A DNA stretch of 64,000 bases from Eutypella sp. D-1 (taxonomy: Eukaryota; Ascomycota; Sordariomycetes; Xylariales; Diatrypaceae). Position 1 is the first letter of the stretch; each line of letters begins with the position of its first letter. A model generated the notes under the pieces. It searched no databases. It was not told where the DNA came from and saw only the letters and a program-made list of their open reading frames with translations. A program made the translations under genes and the position numbers. The stretch covers positions 186,001 through 250,000 of the forward strand of contig JAJTTP010000009.1 in NCBI GenBank assembly GCA_023313575.1, in the 5' to 3' direction. Of the stretch, positions 32,885 to 43,815 are shown piece by piece.

Positions 32885-34649
32885 ATACGGTGACAGACCG
32901 ACAACAGGCGTCGACACACTGGGAGATCGTAACGCTCGCTACACGTACGGGGATGAGGCCACTCACTACCGGCAGTTACTATATCCGGGGAGCGCCGCAG
33001 GCAGGATACGAGCTATCCCTCCGTATCAGAACCCCCCCCCCCCCACCTTCCCGGTCACCGAACCACGAGGGCGAGAAGAGCAGCCGCGGTCCTGCCGACA
33101 AACCAACCCATCCCCAGACGAGACGAGGGGAGGGACATCCACCAAACAATCGTCCCAACCAGCATAATATAATGAACGCATGCTGGTAGCCCAACAAGCT
33201 AGGGGGATACAGTTACCCTCGAAAGAAGAAGAGGTAGTGGGGGGGGGGCAGGTGACAAAAATGCCAACCAACCAAATTCCAGGAAAGAAAAGAAAAGAAA
33301 GGAGATGGCGCGAGGACGGGGGGTGGAATAGGCAGTAGAGTACTTACCCTCTCGCCTCCCCGATCTGTACACCACATCACACCAAACATCCACGTACGCG
33401 GCGTCGCATCGCATGGCGTTAACGAGAAATACGTTGGGATCTTTTCGTCTTTTCATTTCTTATATTGGGCGTTGCGGTATTTTGCATCGTATCGTATTGA
33501 CATGAGAGAGGTTGCTTCATGAAGGTGCTACACATAAAGTATCAATCCCTATAACTAACTAGATTTAATAATACCAAAAAAATTCCCAAAGCGTCTTCTT
33601 ATCTTGTCTTGTCTTGCTCCGTCCCAGGGCTGCTAATATTACAGACTTCTTACTCTCTGTATATAACCAGCAAATTAGCGTTTTTTTCCCCTTCGACTAT
33701 AGAAGGGTGGCGACCCCTTCATAAGCACCACTCGCCTCATACACAACTACAGGTATACATGTATGGCTTAGGCCGGATGCTGGGTTGAGTATACCCCACG
33801 ACCAGGCTCAAGCTCAAGGGAAGAAAGACATCACTTAACTTACTCAATGTTACTTACTATCTACTCATCACCAAAAACACTTCCCTCGATGACGTGAACA
33901 ACCAAGAACAACTCAAAGAAAAAAACGATTTAGCGTAGGCCGATGTCTCGTTTTTGATATCATGAATTGCACTTGCATAATTCTGCTTCTACTTCTACTT
34001 TCACTCCGACATGTCGCGGGTACCAAGTATCATCAGCCCGCCAACCCCCCGCAGTGACGACGTGATGGGGGTGTGATGCGATGCAATGTGATGATACCCC
34101 CTCCCTCTCCCTTCGCAGTAATGACCGACACCGCCACCGACACCGCCACCGACACCGACACCAACACCAACACTCCCGTTCCGTCATGTCCCATTCCGTC
34201 ATGTTCCCGTCCCGTCCTGCCCTGTCTCATCACAGGCCAAAAAAAAAACGCCTGGTTGGTATCCCTCGTCCCAATCATCATGCCTGCCATCTTCTCCCCC
34301 GGCCCACCCAACCTCAAACAGTGTGTGTAAGTAAGCGTAAAAGTAGCAGCAGAGCGTCAACAACCTCTCTACACGACCCAACACAACCGAGACTACACTA
34401 CACTAGTGAAATATCCAGACAATAAGTAGCGTAGCGCAGCGTAGCAAGGCCATGGCATGGCAACAGCACAATACATATTTAAGAAGGGAGACACCCCGGA
34501 GCCTTCACCATGTGCATGCATACGTCCCTGCGCCCATCGCACAAACCACGCACAGACAGACACATAGACACACGCCCACACACGGGGCTCCAAGCGGCCC
34601 GAACCCTCCCATCTACATAACGTAGTGTATGCAGTGCAGTGTAGTATAT
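32885..34649. other. Convergent 3' spacer
   Basis: Between the 3' ends of LUC7 (+) and the RGG protein gene (-). Contains a 10-12 nt C tract near 33031, a (CACCGA)-like array at 34127-34165, and GA/CT-rich sequence. No gene accepted. Confidence 0.5.
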
Positions 34650-36014
34650 TTAGATCCCGCGTTTCGCATCCAGGGCCTCCATCTCATCGTCCCACTTGCC
34701 CACGGGGGCCTCGTCGTCGCCGCCGGGCGTCAGGGAGGGGAACTGCAAGGGGTCGAGGGCGGGGGTGGTGGTAGTGGTGTCGAGCTTCTTAGTAGAGGGC
34801 GGTAGGGCCGGGAAGTCTGCCTCTGTCTGAAGTGTCTGCGGTGTCGACGTCTTATTGTTGCTGTTGCTGTTCGGCCGCGCGGCGCCGTTGCCGTTGCCGT
34901 TGTTGTGGTTGTTGTTATCGTTATCGTTATAGAATCCGCGCTCGCCATCGTAATGGCCGCCACCTCTCCGCCCACCTCTTCCAGAGCCCCTGCCACCACG
35001 GCCCCGTCCGCCCCGGCCACCGCCGCGGAACTCATCAGCGGAGAAGACCTCTCTAGGCTCACTGCCACCGCCACCGCCGCCATCTCTCCTCACACCCCTA
35101 ACGCCACCATTAGCGCTCCGGAAAGCCCTACCGGCGCCATCATCAGCGTCCTTGCCGTCATCCCAGGACTCGGCGCCGGGACGGGAGCCCATGGCCTTGA
35201 GCTTGCGCGCACGGTTGGCGTTGCGCTCCTCCTCGAGACGACGGCGGTCGTCATCGGCGCGGCGACGTCGCTCTTCGTCCTCGGCGCGGCGGCGGCGCGT
35301 CTCCTCCATGCCGCGCTGGTAGGCCAGGGCGTGGGACTGGCTGTCGCGCTCGGCCTGCTCGAACTTGCGCGCCCGCTCCGCCGACGCGATCCGCATCCGC
35401 TCCATCTTCTGCGCTAGCTCCGTGTCCGTCAGCTTCGTGCGCGGGTTTGCGCCGCTCGCGAGCCGGCCTGTGCCTGACGCCGCTGGCGTGGTCGTAGTGC
35501 TGCTGCTGACGTCGCTCTTGTTGGCATGATTGCTGCTAGTGCTGGGAGCAGTCGTGTGCGAGGGCTTGGGTGCCGCTTCGTCGGTAGAAGTGGTGGAAGC
35601 AGGGGCATTTGCTTCGCCATTGTTTGTGCTGCTATCTTGGGGCGCTGTTGGGGCAGCTTGGGGAGTTGGGGCCTGTCGCTTGTGTGGCGATTGTTTGCGC
35701 TGCTGTCTAGACTTGTTCGCGGGCTTCTGTTTATTATTAGACGGAGCGTGGCGCGACTGGGCAAGTGAGCGGGGAGGAGCCGAAGTGGTGCTTGATAGAG
35801 CTGGAGCCGACTCTGCTGGTATCTGTGTTTGTGTTTGTGTCGATGTCTGTGCTGATGTCGCTTGTACCAGAGGATCTGCAACTGGCACAGGAGCCGCAGC
35901 GGGGGTTGGAACAGACTGAGCAGGCTGGGACTCTATGGTGGCCTGTTCTTCTATGGGCTCGAAGTCATCGGCAAACAGATCATCGTCTGTGCGACCGTTG
36001 AATTGATCGTCCAT
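34650..36014 (-). CDS. RGG-box, coiled-coil RNA-binding-type protein
   Basis: Single-exon protein of 454 aa. The N-terminus is acidic (DDDLFADDFEPIEEQATIE), followed by a long Ala/Pro/Thr/Gln-rich disordered part. Residues about 193-285 form a highly charged helix (LAQKMERMRIASAERARKFE and then R/E/D repeats) likely to be a coiled coil. An RGG block (FRGGGRGGRGRGGRGSGRGG) is near residue 328, then an Asn-rich loop. Short hydrophobic motifs DFPALPPS and FPSLTPGG close the protein, ending KWDDEMEALDAKRGI. The architecture suggests a cytoplasmic mRNA- or ribosome-associated factor; the paired FPALP/FPSL motifs are seen in several translation-related proteins. The exact family was not recognised. 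Confidence 0.82.
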   Translation of the reverse strand: MDDQFNGRTDDDLFADDFEPIEEQATIESQPAQSVPTPAAAPVPVADPLVQATSAQTSTQTQTQIPAESAPALSSTTSAPPRSLAQSRHAPSNNKQKPANKSRQQRKQSPHKRQAPTPQAAPTAPQDSSTNNGEANAPASTTSTDEAAPKPSHTTAPSTSSNHANKSDVSSSTTTTPAASGTGRLASGANPRTKLTDTELAQKMERMRIASAERARKFEQAERDSQSHALAYQRGMEETRRRRAEDEERRRRADDDRRRLEEERNANRARKLKAMGSRPGAESWDDGKDADDGAGRAFRSANGGVRGVRRDGGGGGGSEPREVFSADEFRGGGRGGRGRGGRGSGRGGRRGGGHYDGERGFYNDNDNNNHNNGNGNGAARPNSNSNNKTSTPQTLQTEADFPALPPSTKKLDTTTTTPALDPLQFPSLTPGGDDEAPVGKWDDEMEALDAKRGI

Positions 36015-37294
36015 GATGAGATGATGAGCTTGTGATTTGAGCTGTACTTGAAAAAAAGAGTATTATATCTAGAGTATGATTTACTGGAAGAGAAACCCTA
36101 CAAGATATCGATAAAAGCTCGAGCAGACAGATGCAAAAGCAGATAAAGGTCTATTCCAAGGTTGTGCAAAAGAGTCGTAGAAATGTAGCTTGTTATGATC
36201 TGGGGGAAGTGAGGAGGAGGAAGAGCTGGAGGAAGAGGAAAGGGAAGAAGTTCGAATGCGTTAAAGTTCCAGTTATCGTTAGAGTTAAAGTGAGTTTAAG
36301 CCTTGAAGGACCTGAATGAAGTTTCCTCTGCTTATGTAGCTCGCTATAAGAATGCCCAGATGCCGTACAAACTCTGGTACTTAAGAAAGTCACCTTTAAG
36401 TACCGACGATGATAAGGAATACCTAGGTACCCATATATCACCCATGGACATGTTGATGTTAAAGTACATTTACAGTTATATACATTCAATGTACATAGGC
36501 CGGCAAGTTACAATAAGAAAATCAAATATTACGGTAGGTACCTACCCCGCCACCACCTACCTACCTATCTACCTTAGGAAGGGGCAGCCTGGCATGCCCA
36601 GGTGGGGGTGCCGGGAGCCGAGTGGGCTAGCCGGCTACCTAGGTACTTGAGCAGGGAGAGATCGATAAGATTTAACTACTTTCTGTACCTAGCCAATTCC
36701 GAGGTCCCATTACAAGGGAAACAACGAAGCATTCCGGTACTCCCTTCCGGCAGTATATATGCCGCCTAAAGTTGATGACCTGCAGCTACATAATGTTCTG
36801 TACATACTGCCCAAAGCATGTACCAAAGTATTTCGTAGGGAAGCGGGAGGGGCTGTCTAGGTTTGACATCTGGCAGGGCAGCTGCAATTTCTGGGAAGGT
36901 TACTATCAGCTGGCGGCAGTTATTCGACACCTACCCCTATATGTACCTAGGTATTTATCTTCACAGGTAGAACACCTTACTTAGAGGACAACTTTGGGGT
37001 AGTATAGATAATTATTCGTAATATATAAGGACTATATAAGTGACTGACTACCTGCCTGCGCCGATACTCGTAGAATTCTGCATAGGCTCACTATAATGTT
37101 GAAGGGCAAAAGCCTCGAGTGCATATAACCCTGCGGCCAGGCTAACTGTCAGGCTGACAGCCAACAATGAGACCTAATATAATACCACCCAAACGCGGCC
37201 AGCTATATACACATCACCTCTCCATAGGACAATAATCATCTAGGAGAGCACATATACCACGTTCAAATCCAGACAGTCCAGAAACAAAAGAAAG
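36015..37294. promoter_or_regulatory. Divergent promoter region with three palindromes
   Basis: This 1.28 kb lies between the RGG gene (-) and the deoxyribosyltransferase-like gene (+). It carries three of the eight TACCTAGGTA sites and several half-sites (TACCTACCTACC near 36550). No coding region seen. Confidence 0.5.
36420..36953. promoter_or_regulatory. Cluster of three TACCTAGGTA palindromes
   Basis: Exact copies at 36420-36429, 36636-36645 and 36944-36953. They lie 405 bp from the RGG gene start and 341 bp from the downstream gene start at the outer edges. Confidence 0.45.
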
Positions 37295-37906
37295 ATGTCC
37301 CAAACCACCCGTGCACAAATAATCCACGCACCCAGCCGCGAACCCATCCGCACAGGCAACAAAACCGTCTTCCTAGCCGGGTCGACAAACTACTCCTCCT
37401 CAGCCAACAACACGCCGCAGGGCGACTGGCGCACCATCCTAACGTCCGCGCTAGCGTCACAGTATCAGGACCTGACGATCCTGAACCCGTACCGCCCGGA
37501 CTGGGACGGGTGGGTCGAGGACGAGGCCTGCGCGCCGTTCCGCGAGCAGGTCGTCTGGGAACTCGATATGCAGGACCGCGCGGACCTCGTCGTCGTGTAT
37601 TTCCATCCGCTGACCCAGGCTGCTGTTAGTTTGCTGGAGCTCGGGCTTAATGCCCGCGGCAGTGGTAGCGGTCGGGGAGAGGAAAAGGGGGAGGGTAAGG
37701 GTAAGGGGAATGGCGGGGCTGGTGAGGGGGAGGGGGAGGGGGAAGGGAGCAGCCGGAACGATAGGGTCCTTGTCGTGTGCCCCGATGGCTACTGGAAAAG
37801 GGGAAACGTGGCTATTGTGTGCCGCCGCTTCGGCATTGAGATGGTCGCTTCGGATGCCGAGTTGAGGGATGCGGTGGTGAGGAAGCTGGGCTTAGGGGAA
37901 GGGTGA
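37295..37906 (+). CDS. Nucleoside 2-deoxyribosyltransferase-like protein
   Basis: Single-exon protein of 203 aa. The Rossmann-like start TVFLAGSTNYSS and the central DRADLVVVYFHPLTQAAVSL followed by LELGL match the nucleoside 2-deoxyribosyltransferase-like fold; the Glu of LELG is at the position of the family's catalytic glutamate. Such enzymes exchange or hydrolyse N-glycosidic bonds of deoxynucleosides. A low-complexity Gly/Glu/Lys insert of about 32 residues (121-152) interrupts the fold between the Glu helix and the next strand RVLVVCPDGYWKRGNVAIVC. The insert is encoded by GGGGAG-type repeats and is likely a disordered surface loop. Substrate unknown. Confidence 0.82.
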   Translation: MSQTTRAQIIHAPSREPIRTGNKTVFLAGSTNYSSSANNTPQGDWRTILTSALASQYQDLTILNPYRPDWDGWVEDEACAPFREQVVWELDMQDRADLVVVYFHPLTQAAVSLLELGLNARGSGSGRGEEKGEGKGKGNGGAGEGEGEGEGSSRNDRVLVVCPDGYWKRGNVAIVCRRFGIEMVASDAELRDAVVRKLGLGEG

Positions 37907-38845
37907 GCGGGCCGGGGGAGGGGGGGGGGGGTGATATCAGAACCGTGCCTGAATTCCCTGTTTGGCTGAATGAATCCAGGAATATGCGATGGCCATTTGA
38001 TGAGGTACATACTGTAGTACGTCGAAGGGGGGGACAAGTTCATGAGGAATACGCAGCAGTTTGTGTCGACATTTATAGAGGCAGGTGCAATAGTGTTCAC
38101 TCGAAGGCATGGTGGTACAGGTTTTCTCTTCATATTCTCCGGAGGTTACGTCGGACAGGCTCATTACCCATCCAAACATCAGATATATAGATGATAATAT
38201 CAAGGCAGTTGAAACTGGTAGTATCCTGTCTCTCTGTGTCTGCTTCTCTGTCAAATCACCTGTGGTTGTGCCCCCTATCCATACGCAGCGTGACCAAACC
38301 GAAGTGAATCTGTACAAGCCCCAGCCGTGCCGTTGAATTCTTCACACCCCGTTATTTGCACGTACTCTATCGATTTAACACCCATACATAACTCTTCCAA
38401 GCAGTACGATAGATAGCAAGAGTCCTCTCATGGGAATTTATAGTAAACCCGTCTCTTTTTTTTGGAGAATTCGCAAAGGATAGTAAAGCTTTTTAACATG
38501 AACCGTCCCCCCTTCCGATGGATAGTCCGTGGGAGAAAGTAAAAAAGACATTAAATAAGTAAAGATTGTCTGTAGGATAGAACGCCCGTCCGTCCTGCTC
38601 CCTAAACGCATGTAACTTAAACGAGTGGCTTCAACAAAACACAACATAAGGAAAATAGCGAAACCGTTCACTCATTCCGCACCCCCATTACCCCAAATCC
38701 CCCCCTCCCCCACCCATCCCCTACCCCCAATCCAGCCCTCAACACTCAAACACCAGTATTCCAAGCCCGACAACGACTGCCCGCGCAGAAATCAGCACAG
38801 CAAGGTCCCACGAACTGGCCGGTCGTAGGGTCCGTGCACTGGCCA
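37907..38845. other. Convergent 3' spacer
   Basis: Between the 3' ends of the deoxyribosyltransferase-like gene (+) and the secreted-protein gene (-). A G-rich tract follows the first stop codon (37917-37931). No gene. Confidence 0.5.
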
Positions 38846-39279
38846 TTAGTGGCAGCTAACAGCGGTAAACGGGGTCGGGGGTCCGACGAGGATCTGCTGC
38901 AGACCTTGGGGCGTGACGTGCGGTTCGAGGGTTACCTTGGCGCCGCCCGCGGTCTTGAACGTGCATTGTGCTAGTGCGTTGTAGTCTGGTGTGTCGATCG
39001 TGTCGATTGCGATCCCCCCGTTGTCTGCTCTCTCTATATTAGTCTCGGCCCCCCCTTGTAGCGTTGTTATGCCTGCGAGAAGCTTCAGGAAAAGGGGGGG
39101 TTGTTAAGGTTTCACGTACTAGTCGGGACCTCGCGCCCATCAGCCGGCACAGAGAGCGAGTAGGACGCCGGGCCGCCGTGGAAAATGAGGTGCGCGACCT
39201 GCACGTTCTGGCGATCCTCGAGGGGGCTCGCGACGGCGGAGGCGGCGAGGCCGAGAAGGGCGCTGATGGAGAACTTCAT
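38846..39279 (-). CDS. Small secreted cysteine-containing protein, two exons
   Basis: Exon 1 (39279-39120) and exon 2 (39024-38846) with a 95-nt GTACGT...GCAG intron give 112 aa. The start MKFSISALLGLAASAVASPL is a clear signal peptide with an Ala-x-Ser cleavage region, followed by LEDRQ, a common pro-region ending. The mature part contains VAHLIFHGGPASYSLSVPAD and ends with a Cys pair (QCTFKTAGG and the terminal VSCH), which could form one disulfide. It resembles small secreted proteins of plant- and insect-associated fungi, so an extracellular or host-interaction role is possible. Each exon alone is too short to stand out, but the splice restores an unbroken frame. Function is unknown. Confidence 0.85.
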
Positions 39280-41679
39280 GATGAAGAAGGATTTGGGTAA
39301 AGTTTGTTTGCGAGTCTGGTTATGCTAGGTTGGATGGCAGATGCTGGAGGCCTCGGGTGCTTGCTTGCTTGCTTCTTTCCCCTTTTCGTTCTTGCGAACT
39401 GCGCAGCCTTCTTATACACCTCCCCAGCCCTTTATGGTAGCACGAGTTCTGACGCTACGCTCATCACGATGTTCCGCGGAGAGTCGCTGCTCTCCCTCCC
39501 AAACAGACAGCCCATCAGGGCGGGCGTGGACGGTCGTCAGCACAGCGCAGAGCATATACCGAAGCTATTTTCGTGATGGGCGGACGTCATCGAATACGAG
39601 GGCGATCAGCCCGAGAACCCACCATCCCCGCGGATGTCGGTGCTGTTCGATGGTGCAGGGCGCAGCAATACCACACCTATACCTGCATGCATGCATGGCA
39701 AGCCCTACGAGGCGGGAAGCACCGAATCGGGATGCGCGTAGGCCGCCACGCGATCGTGTGGGGGGGGGGGGGGGAGGCACTGATCCGGGGGAATCCGGAT
39801 GATCCAGTAAGATTCTTCCGGGGATAAGTCACGAGCAGCCCCGCGGAGCTTTTGTTGATCGTACCGCAGCTCTCCTCCCCCGCAAGCCACATTATATTAT
39901 GGGTGTGCTGAGATGAGCTTAGTATATTGTCTATGTGCCGGTGTAACGCGAAACTGGTGTGTTCCTTCTTATGCCCGCGCCATCGTCTATCGATCTCGTG
40001 ATCTAGACCGCCGGTCTAGGAGTACGACGACTGGCGAGTATGATGCGGACTCTAACCCTAGGAAGAGGATATAGCATCGAATGGAGTTTCGGGTTAGGCG
40101 GCATGAATATCGGGCGCACACCTAGGACTGGACGTGGTACAAATCTTACAACGTTTTTGGAGTCTAGGGATTATGGGCTTGGAGGGGATTCCTTCTCGAC
40201 ACTTCAGGAAAGCAGCTAAAGCTGGCCAGCTCAGATACTTTGACGTAATAGAGGAAGATCAGGGTGGCCTGCACTCATCCAATAGCATCACCCACCTATG
40301 GTTCGACGGCGTAGAAGCTGTGAAGTAATACAGCGGCGGCCCAAATCCGGTCTTAAAATATCGTCCATGCGCGAGAATGAGCGATAATAAGCTTCGCTTT
40401 GCTTTACCTTACAGCTTCTGAGGAAACGGGCTCTAACGGTTGGAAACGGAGATGTGGTCAGATTCGTCTGACCGATCCGCTCATGTCTCGGGTTTTCTGG
40501 GACAGTTAACTATGCGCGTAAGTTGGGTAGTACATTGGGCAGCCGCTGAGTAATGATGCGCATGGGCGAAGTCGATGACTCGCTTTCAGCCTCTAGGTGA
40601 TCGAGGCTATTCCCGAGGTCTCGGAGTCCTATGGTCGGAGTACGGGGACCTTTCGTCATATAAGTCTTACCTTTTCTGTCTCGTCACGAGGACTGGGACT
40701 CTACCTCGAAACACAGTGAGATTGGGGGGGGGGGTGGCGTTCTTTTGACTCCAGAAATACGAGATTTATCGCACTAAAGGTGGCTTTAAGCCGGGAGCTT
40801 AAGTCAAACTTATGGTTACAGGACCAGGCCACAAGTTCCTGATGATAGTATCATAGTTTTCGTAAGCCATACCCCGATGCTAAGGGAATGGCATAGTGAA
40901 TGGATGCAAACCGAGGAATGCTATACAAAGAGTATCCTAAAAATTTACATATGCTTACAAGTCCTTGTGAGTGTACGGAGCCCCTGAGGAAGTCCGTGCT
41001 ACCACCTGCTCTTGAAATGTGATGGCACCAACAGTGTTACCCTGACCATTCTAGATAGGGGGTAAACGTCGATTCCTTATATCTAACTTTACGTCCTTGG
41101 GTACCCTCTTCATCGCCAGCTCTACAACTTACTACCGGAGTAGCCTTTGGTAATACTGTCGACACATCAGACAAGCAACGTAGGGGTGATAATCTATAAA
41201 ACACACTGAACAGTGGGTCACATGAGAATCAAGCAAGTGTAGCCGATGTCCTCGAGATCGCGCACGCCGATTTTAAAGAAGGATTACTATAGTGGGTAGA
41301 TTGCTTCCCAGCCCCCTCCCCCGTTCCACCTATTAGCAGATGGTATAACCTGCTTCAACCACAGCCGGGTGGGCAACGTATCCTCGAAGCCGGCCGCCAT
41401 CACGCCGTGGTCTAGCTCAACAATGCCTTAAAACCTCGTTCCAGAAAGGAGCGGAAGCTCCGCGAATATAGACATTCCTCCCGACGACATGCGGTCACCT
41501 TCCTGTTCCTTCCGGCGCCGACGTAGAGGCGGCTCACAAGGTGTCAAATCATCCAGAGTACGGCCTTCAAGAAGCCCATTTTGAAGGCCGGGCTGCACAG
41601 CCTAACCGGCCGCAGAATTGGGCTGGGCGCATAGAAAATATACCGACCAACCATGCATATAGTTAGTCAAGTGGACATT
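39280..41679. other. Gene-poor spacer
   Basis: This 2.4 kb upstream of the secreted-protein gene has G tracts at about 39760-39773 and 40725-40734. A 64-codon frame at 40134 has no support. A minus-strand peptide-like stretch near 41380-41430 is bounded by stops. Nothing can be assigned beyond the promoter. Confidence 0.45.
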
Positions 41680-41896
41680 TGTCACGTGATAAAGGGATAG
41701 GGGCGCTACCAGCGCCCTCCCCCCCCTGTTCTACAGGCTACGATAGACTAGAATTATCTATAAGTAGGGGGCTTCGCCCCCATGGCATCAGAAAGAGGCC
41801 AGAGTTCAACGACTATTCGACCTCTACCTATACTATAGCGCCTTCACTGTGACTCCCCGGCTACTATCTTTCACTCTGTGCCCAAGATCCCTAACA
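41680..41896. mobile_element. Solo LTR, copy 2 (217 bp, TSD ACATT)
   Basis: Starts TGTCACGTGATAAAG and ends AGATCCCTAACA, with perfect 5-bp duplications ACATT at 41675-41679 and 41897-41901. It shares the hairpin GGGGGCTTCGCCCCC (41767-41781) and the TCACGTGA palindrome with the copy at 7603. Many of the differences between the two are C/T or G/A transitions. No internal retroelement sequence is adjacent. Confidence 0.88.
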
Positions 41897-42423
41897 ACAT
41901 TGGGGACATGAACGATCACTGTTCCGATCAATCACGCTCCACGGCGGCCTGAAGTCACGACACCGTGATCTAGGCTTCACCTTAACATCCCTGCGACCGA
42001 TCGCAAAGCTTGACGTATCGCCTCCGTGACCCTCGAATCACAATCACGGGCTACTTACTTAGGGAGAGCGAAACGTATGTATGTGAAACCCCCGAATCCC
42101 GGGGCGGTGGCGGTTAGGATCATACGTGCTGCATCGAACACTCACGAGGGCACCGCCCGGGGGAGAAGCAGCAGTAGGGGATAAAAGGCGACCCGGAGCG
42201 AGTGATGAGGTTGTCGTTTTTCTACTACGATATCGACTCCCCTCCCACCCCCCCCCCCCCAGAAAGGCAATCAGGGCTTCGCGTTGACCACGGCGACGGA
42301 CTCGGCTTCGCAATAAACGCCGTTGGGCTGCTCATCAACCGTGAAACTATCCATAAATCTACGCCGCGATACCGGTGGTAGTAGGACTTTTTTCCATCGG
42401 GCACTTATCGTGTATCGTGGACT

Positions 42424-42425
<2 letters not shown>

Positions 42426-42453
<28 letters not shown>
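42426..42453. repeat. (CA)n microsatellite
   Basis: About 14 CA units in a gene-free spacer. Confidence 0.95.
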
Positions 42454-42456
<3 letters not shown>

Positions 42457-43688
42457 CTCTTGGGTTCAATGCGATGTATACGTGTAAGGAGGGAAGTGTG
42501 AATAATTGCCCAAAACATAGTAAGTTGTACGTACATGATAATCACTACCTTACTTATCGATTATATTGATGGTGGCTTAATATGTAAAAGGGGGCTCTCG
42601 GAATCGAAATCTGTAGTATGTAGAAAGGCTAAGAAGGGGGTTGGGGGTTGGTTGGAGGGAACAGGCAAAAGGCCCGGCCCACCCCGCTGAATCCTCCTCG
42701 TCGGCACCCCCCGGTTTAGAAATTTATTAGTTGGACCTCCTCCCCCCCCCCAGCTTTCCTTTAGCGCCGCAACGTCATCCCCGGAATGGAAGGGGGTTAA
42801 TTGGCGATCTGTTAAGGGAAAGTCCTGGCCGAATCAAGCTTAATGCAACTACCTATGTACGGTATAAGTAAGTGGACCATACATCCGATAGTTACACAGA
42901 TGGAGGATCGTTGGGTGCTTGGCTTAAGAGAGATCCGCTCTCGCATTATGTCCCGTTAGATCTGCCAGCCAAGCCTTGCTTTTGAACTATTTTTTCTTCC
43001 CCGGCTGTCCCCTCCCCCCTATTTATTGCTCCATCTAGTATGCGCATTATGCAAATCATACAGGACCATCGTATTCACTGGCTCTCATACATACTCTAGT
43101 TAGCGGGCCTGTTTGAATCCGAGCGGGCGTGACCATGATCCTGGGTCCCCCGGTATTTTCAACCCTGTACTTTCTTCTTTTTTTCAGACGCCCGGAGTGG
43201 GCAAAATCCATCCTAGGTCCATCGGGCGGGGGGCCCTTTAGGAACCGTTCCGTCGGGTAAGGCTTCCTAGGGCGTTTTTTTAGTAAGTTAATGCCATGTA
43301 GTCTATTAGACACGATATTTGGGGAGTAGGTGAAAAAAGGAAAAGGTGTGCCCTCCTGTGAGGGGTGAGGGATCGAGCGTAAAGGTTTGACTAAATTTAT
43401 TGGTTGGCTAGAGGCTAGAGCGGAGGCCACCGTAGTGCATCTCTGATAAAATCCTCTTATAGAGCTAAATAGTTAAGAAGATAAAAAAGAAGCTTGTATG
43501 GTCTGATCGGTGTGCGCCGTTATCCCCATCTCCTTCTGTTCGGTCCAGTTACGCTACAAAAAGAAAGAAAGAAAAATCAAACAAAAAACCTCCATCTTCG
43601 CTTGCAGTTAAATCTAGTGGAATTCCCCTGTCAGACTCTTGAGTCCATCTCTACATACGTCTGGGCACATAACCTAGAATCCGGCGCC

Positions 43689-43692
<4 letters not shown>

Positions 43693-43723
<31 letters not shown>
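43693..43723. repeat. (AG)n microsatellite
   Basis: About 15 AG units, ending about 90 bp before the beta-propeller start codon; probably in its promoter or 5' UTR. Confidence 0.95.
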
Positions 43724-43727
<4 letters not shown>

Positions 43728-43815
43728 CTGCAGCGGACTCATTTATAGGCACTCAAAGTTCCCGGTATAAACTCACCACAAGCAAGCTAATAACTCTTAT
43801 CCCTTCCTGCCGGTC

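Larger units (their letters stand above)
41897..43815. other. Spacer with CA and GA microsatellites
   Basis: Contains a (CA)n run at 42426-42453 and a (GA)n run of about 15 units at 43693-43723, about 90 bp above the beta-propeller gene. Several C tracts (42249-42260, 42741-42750). No gene accepted. Confidence 0.5.

Noticed and set aside
40134..40328. 64-codon frame
   Set aside because: Short, isolated and without recognisable features.
41380..41430. Minus-strand peptide-like stretch (DHGVMAAGFEDTLPTRLW)
   Set aside because: Bounded by stops within a short distance, with no second exon or family match.
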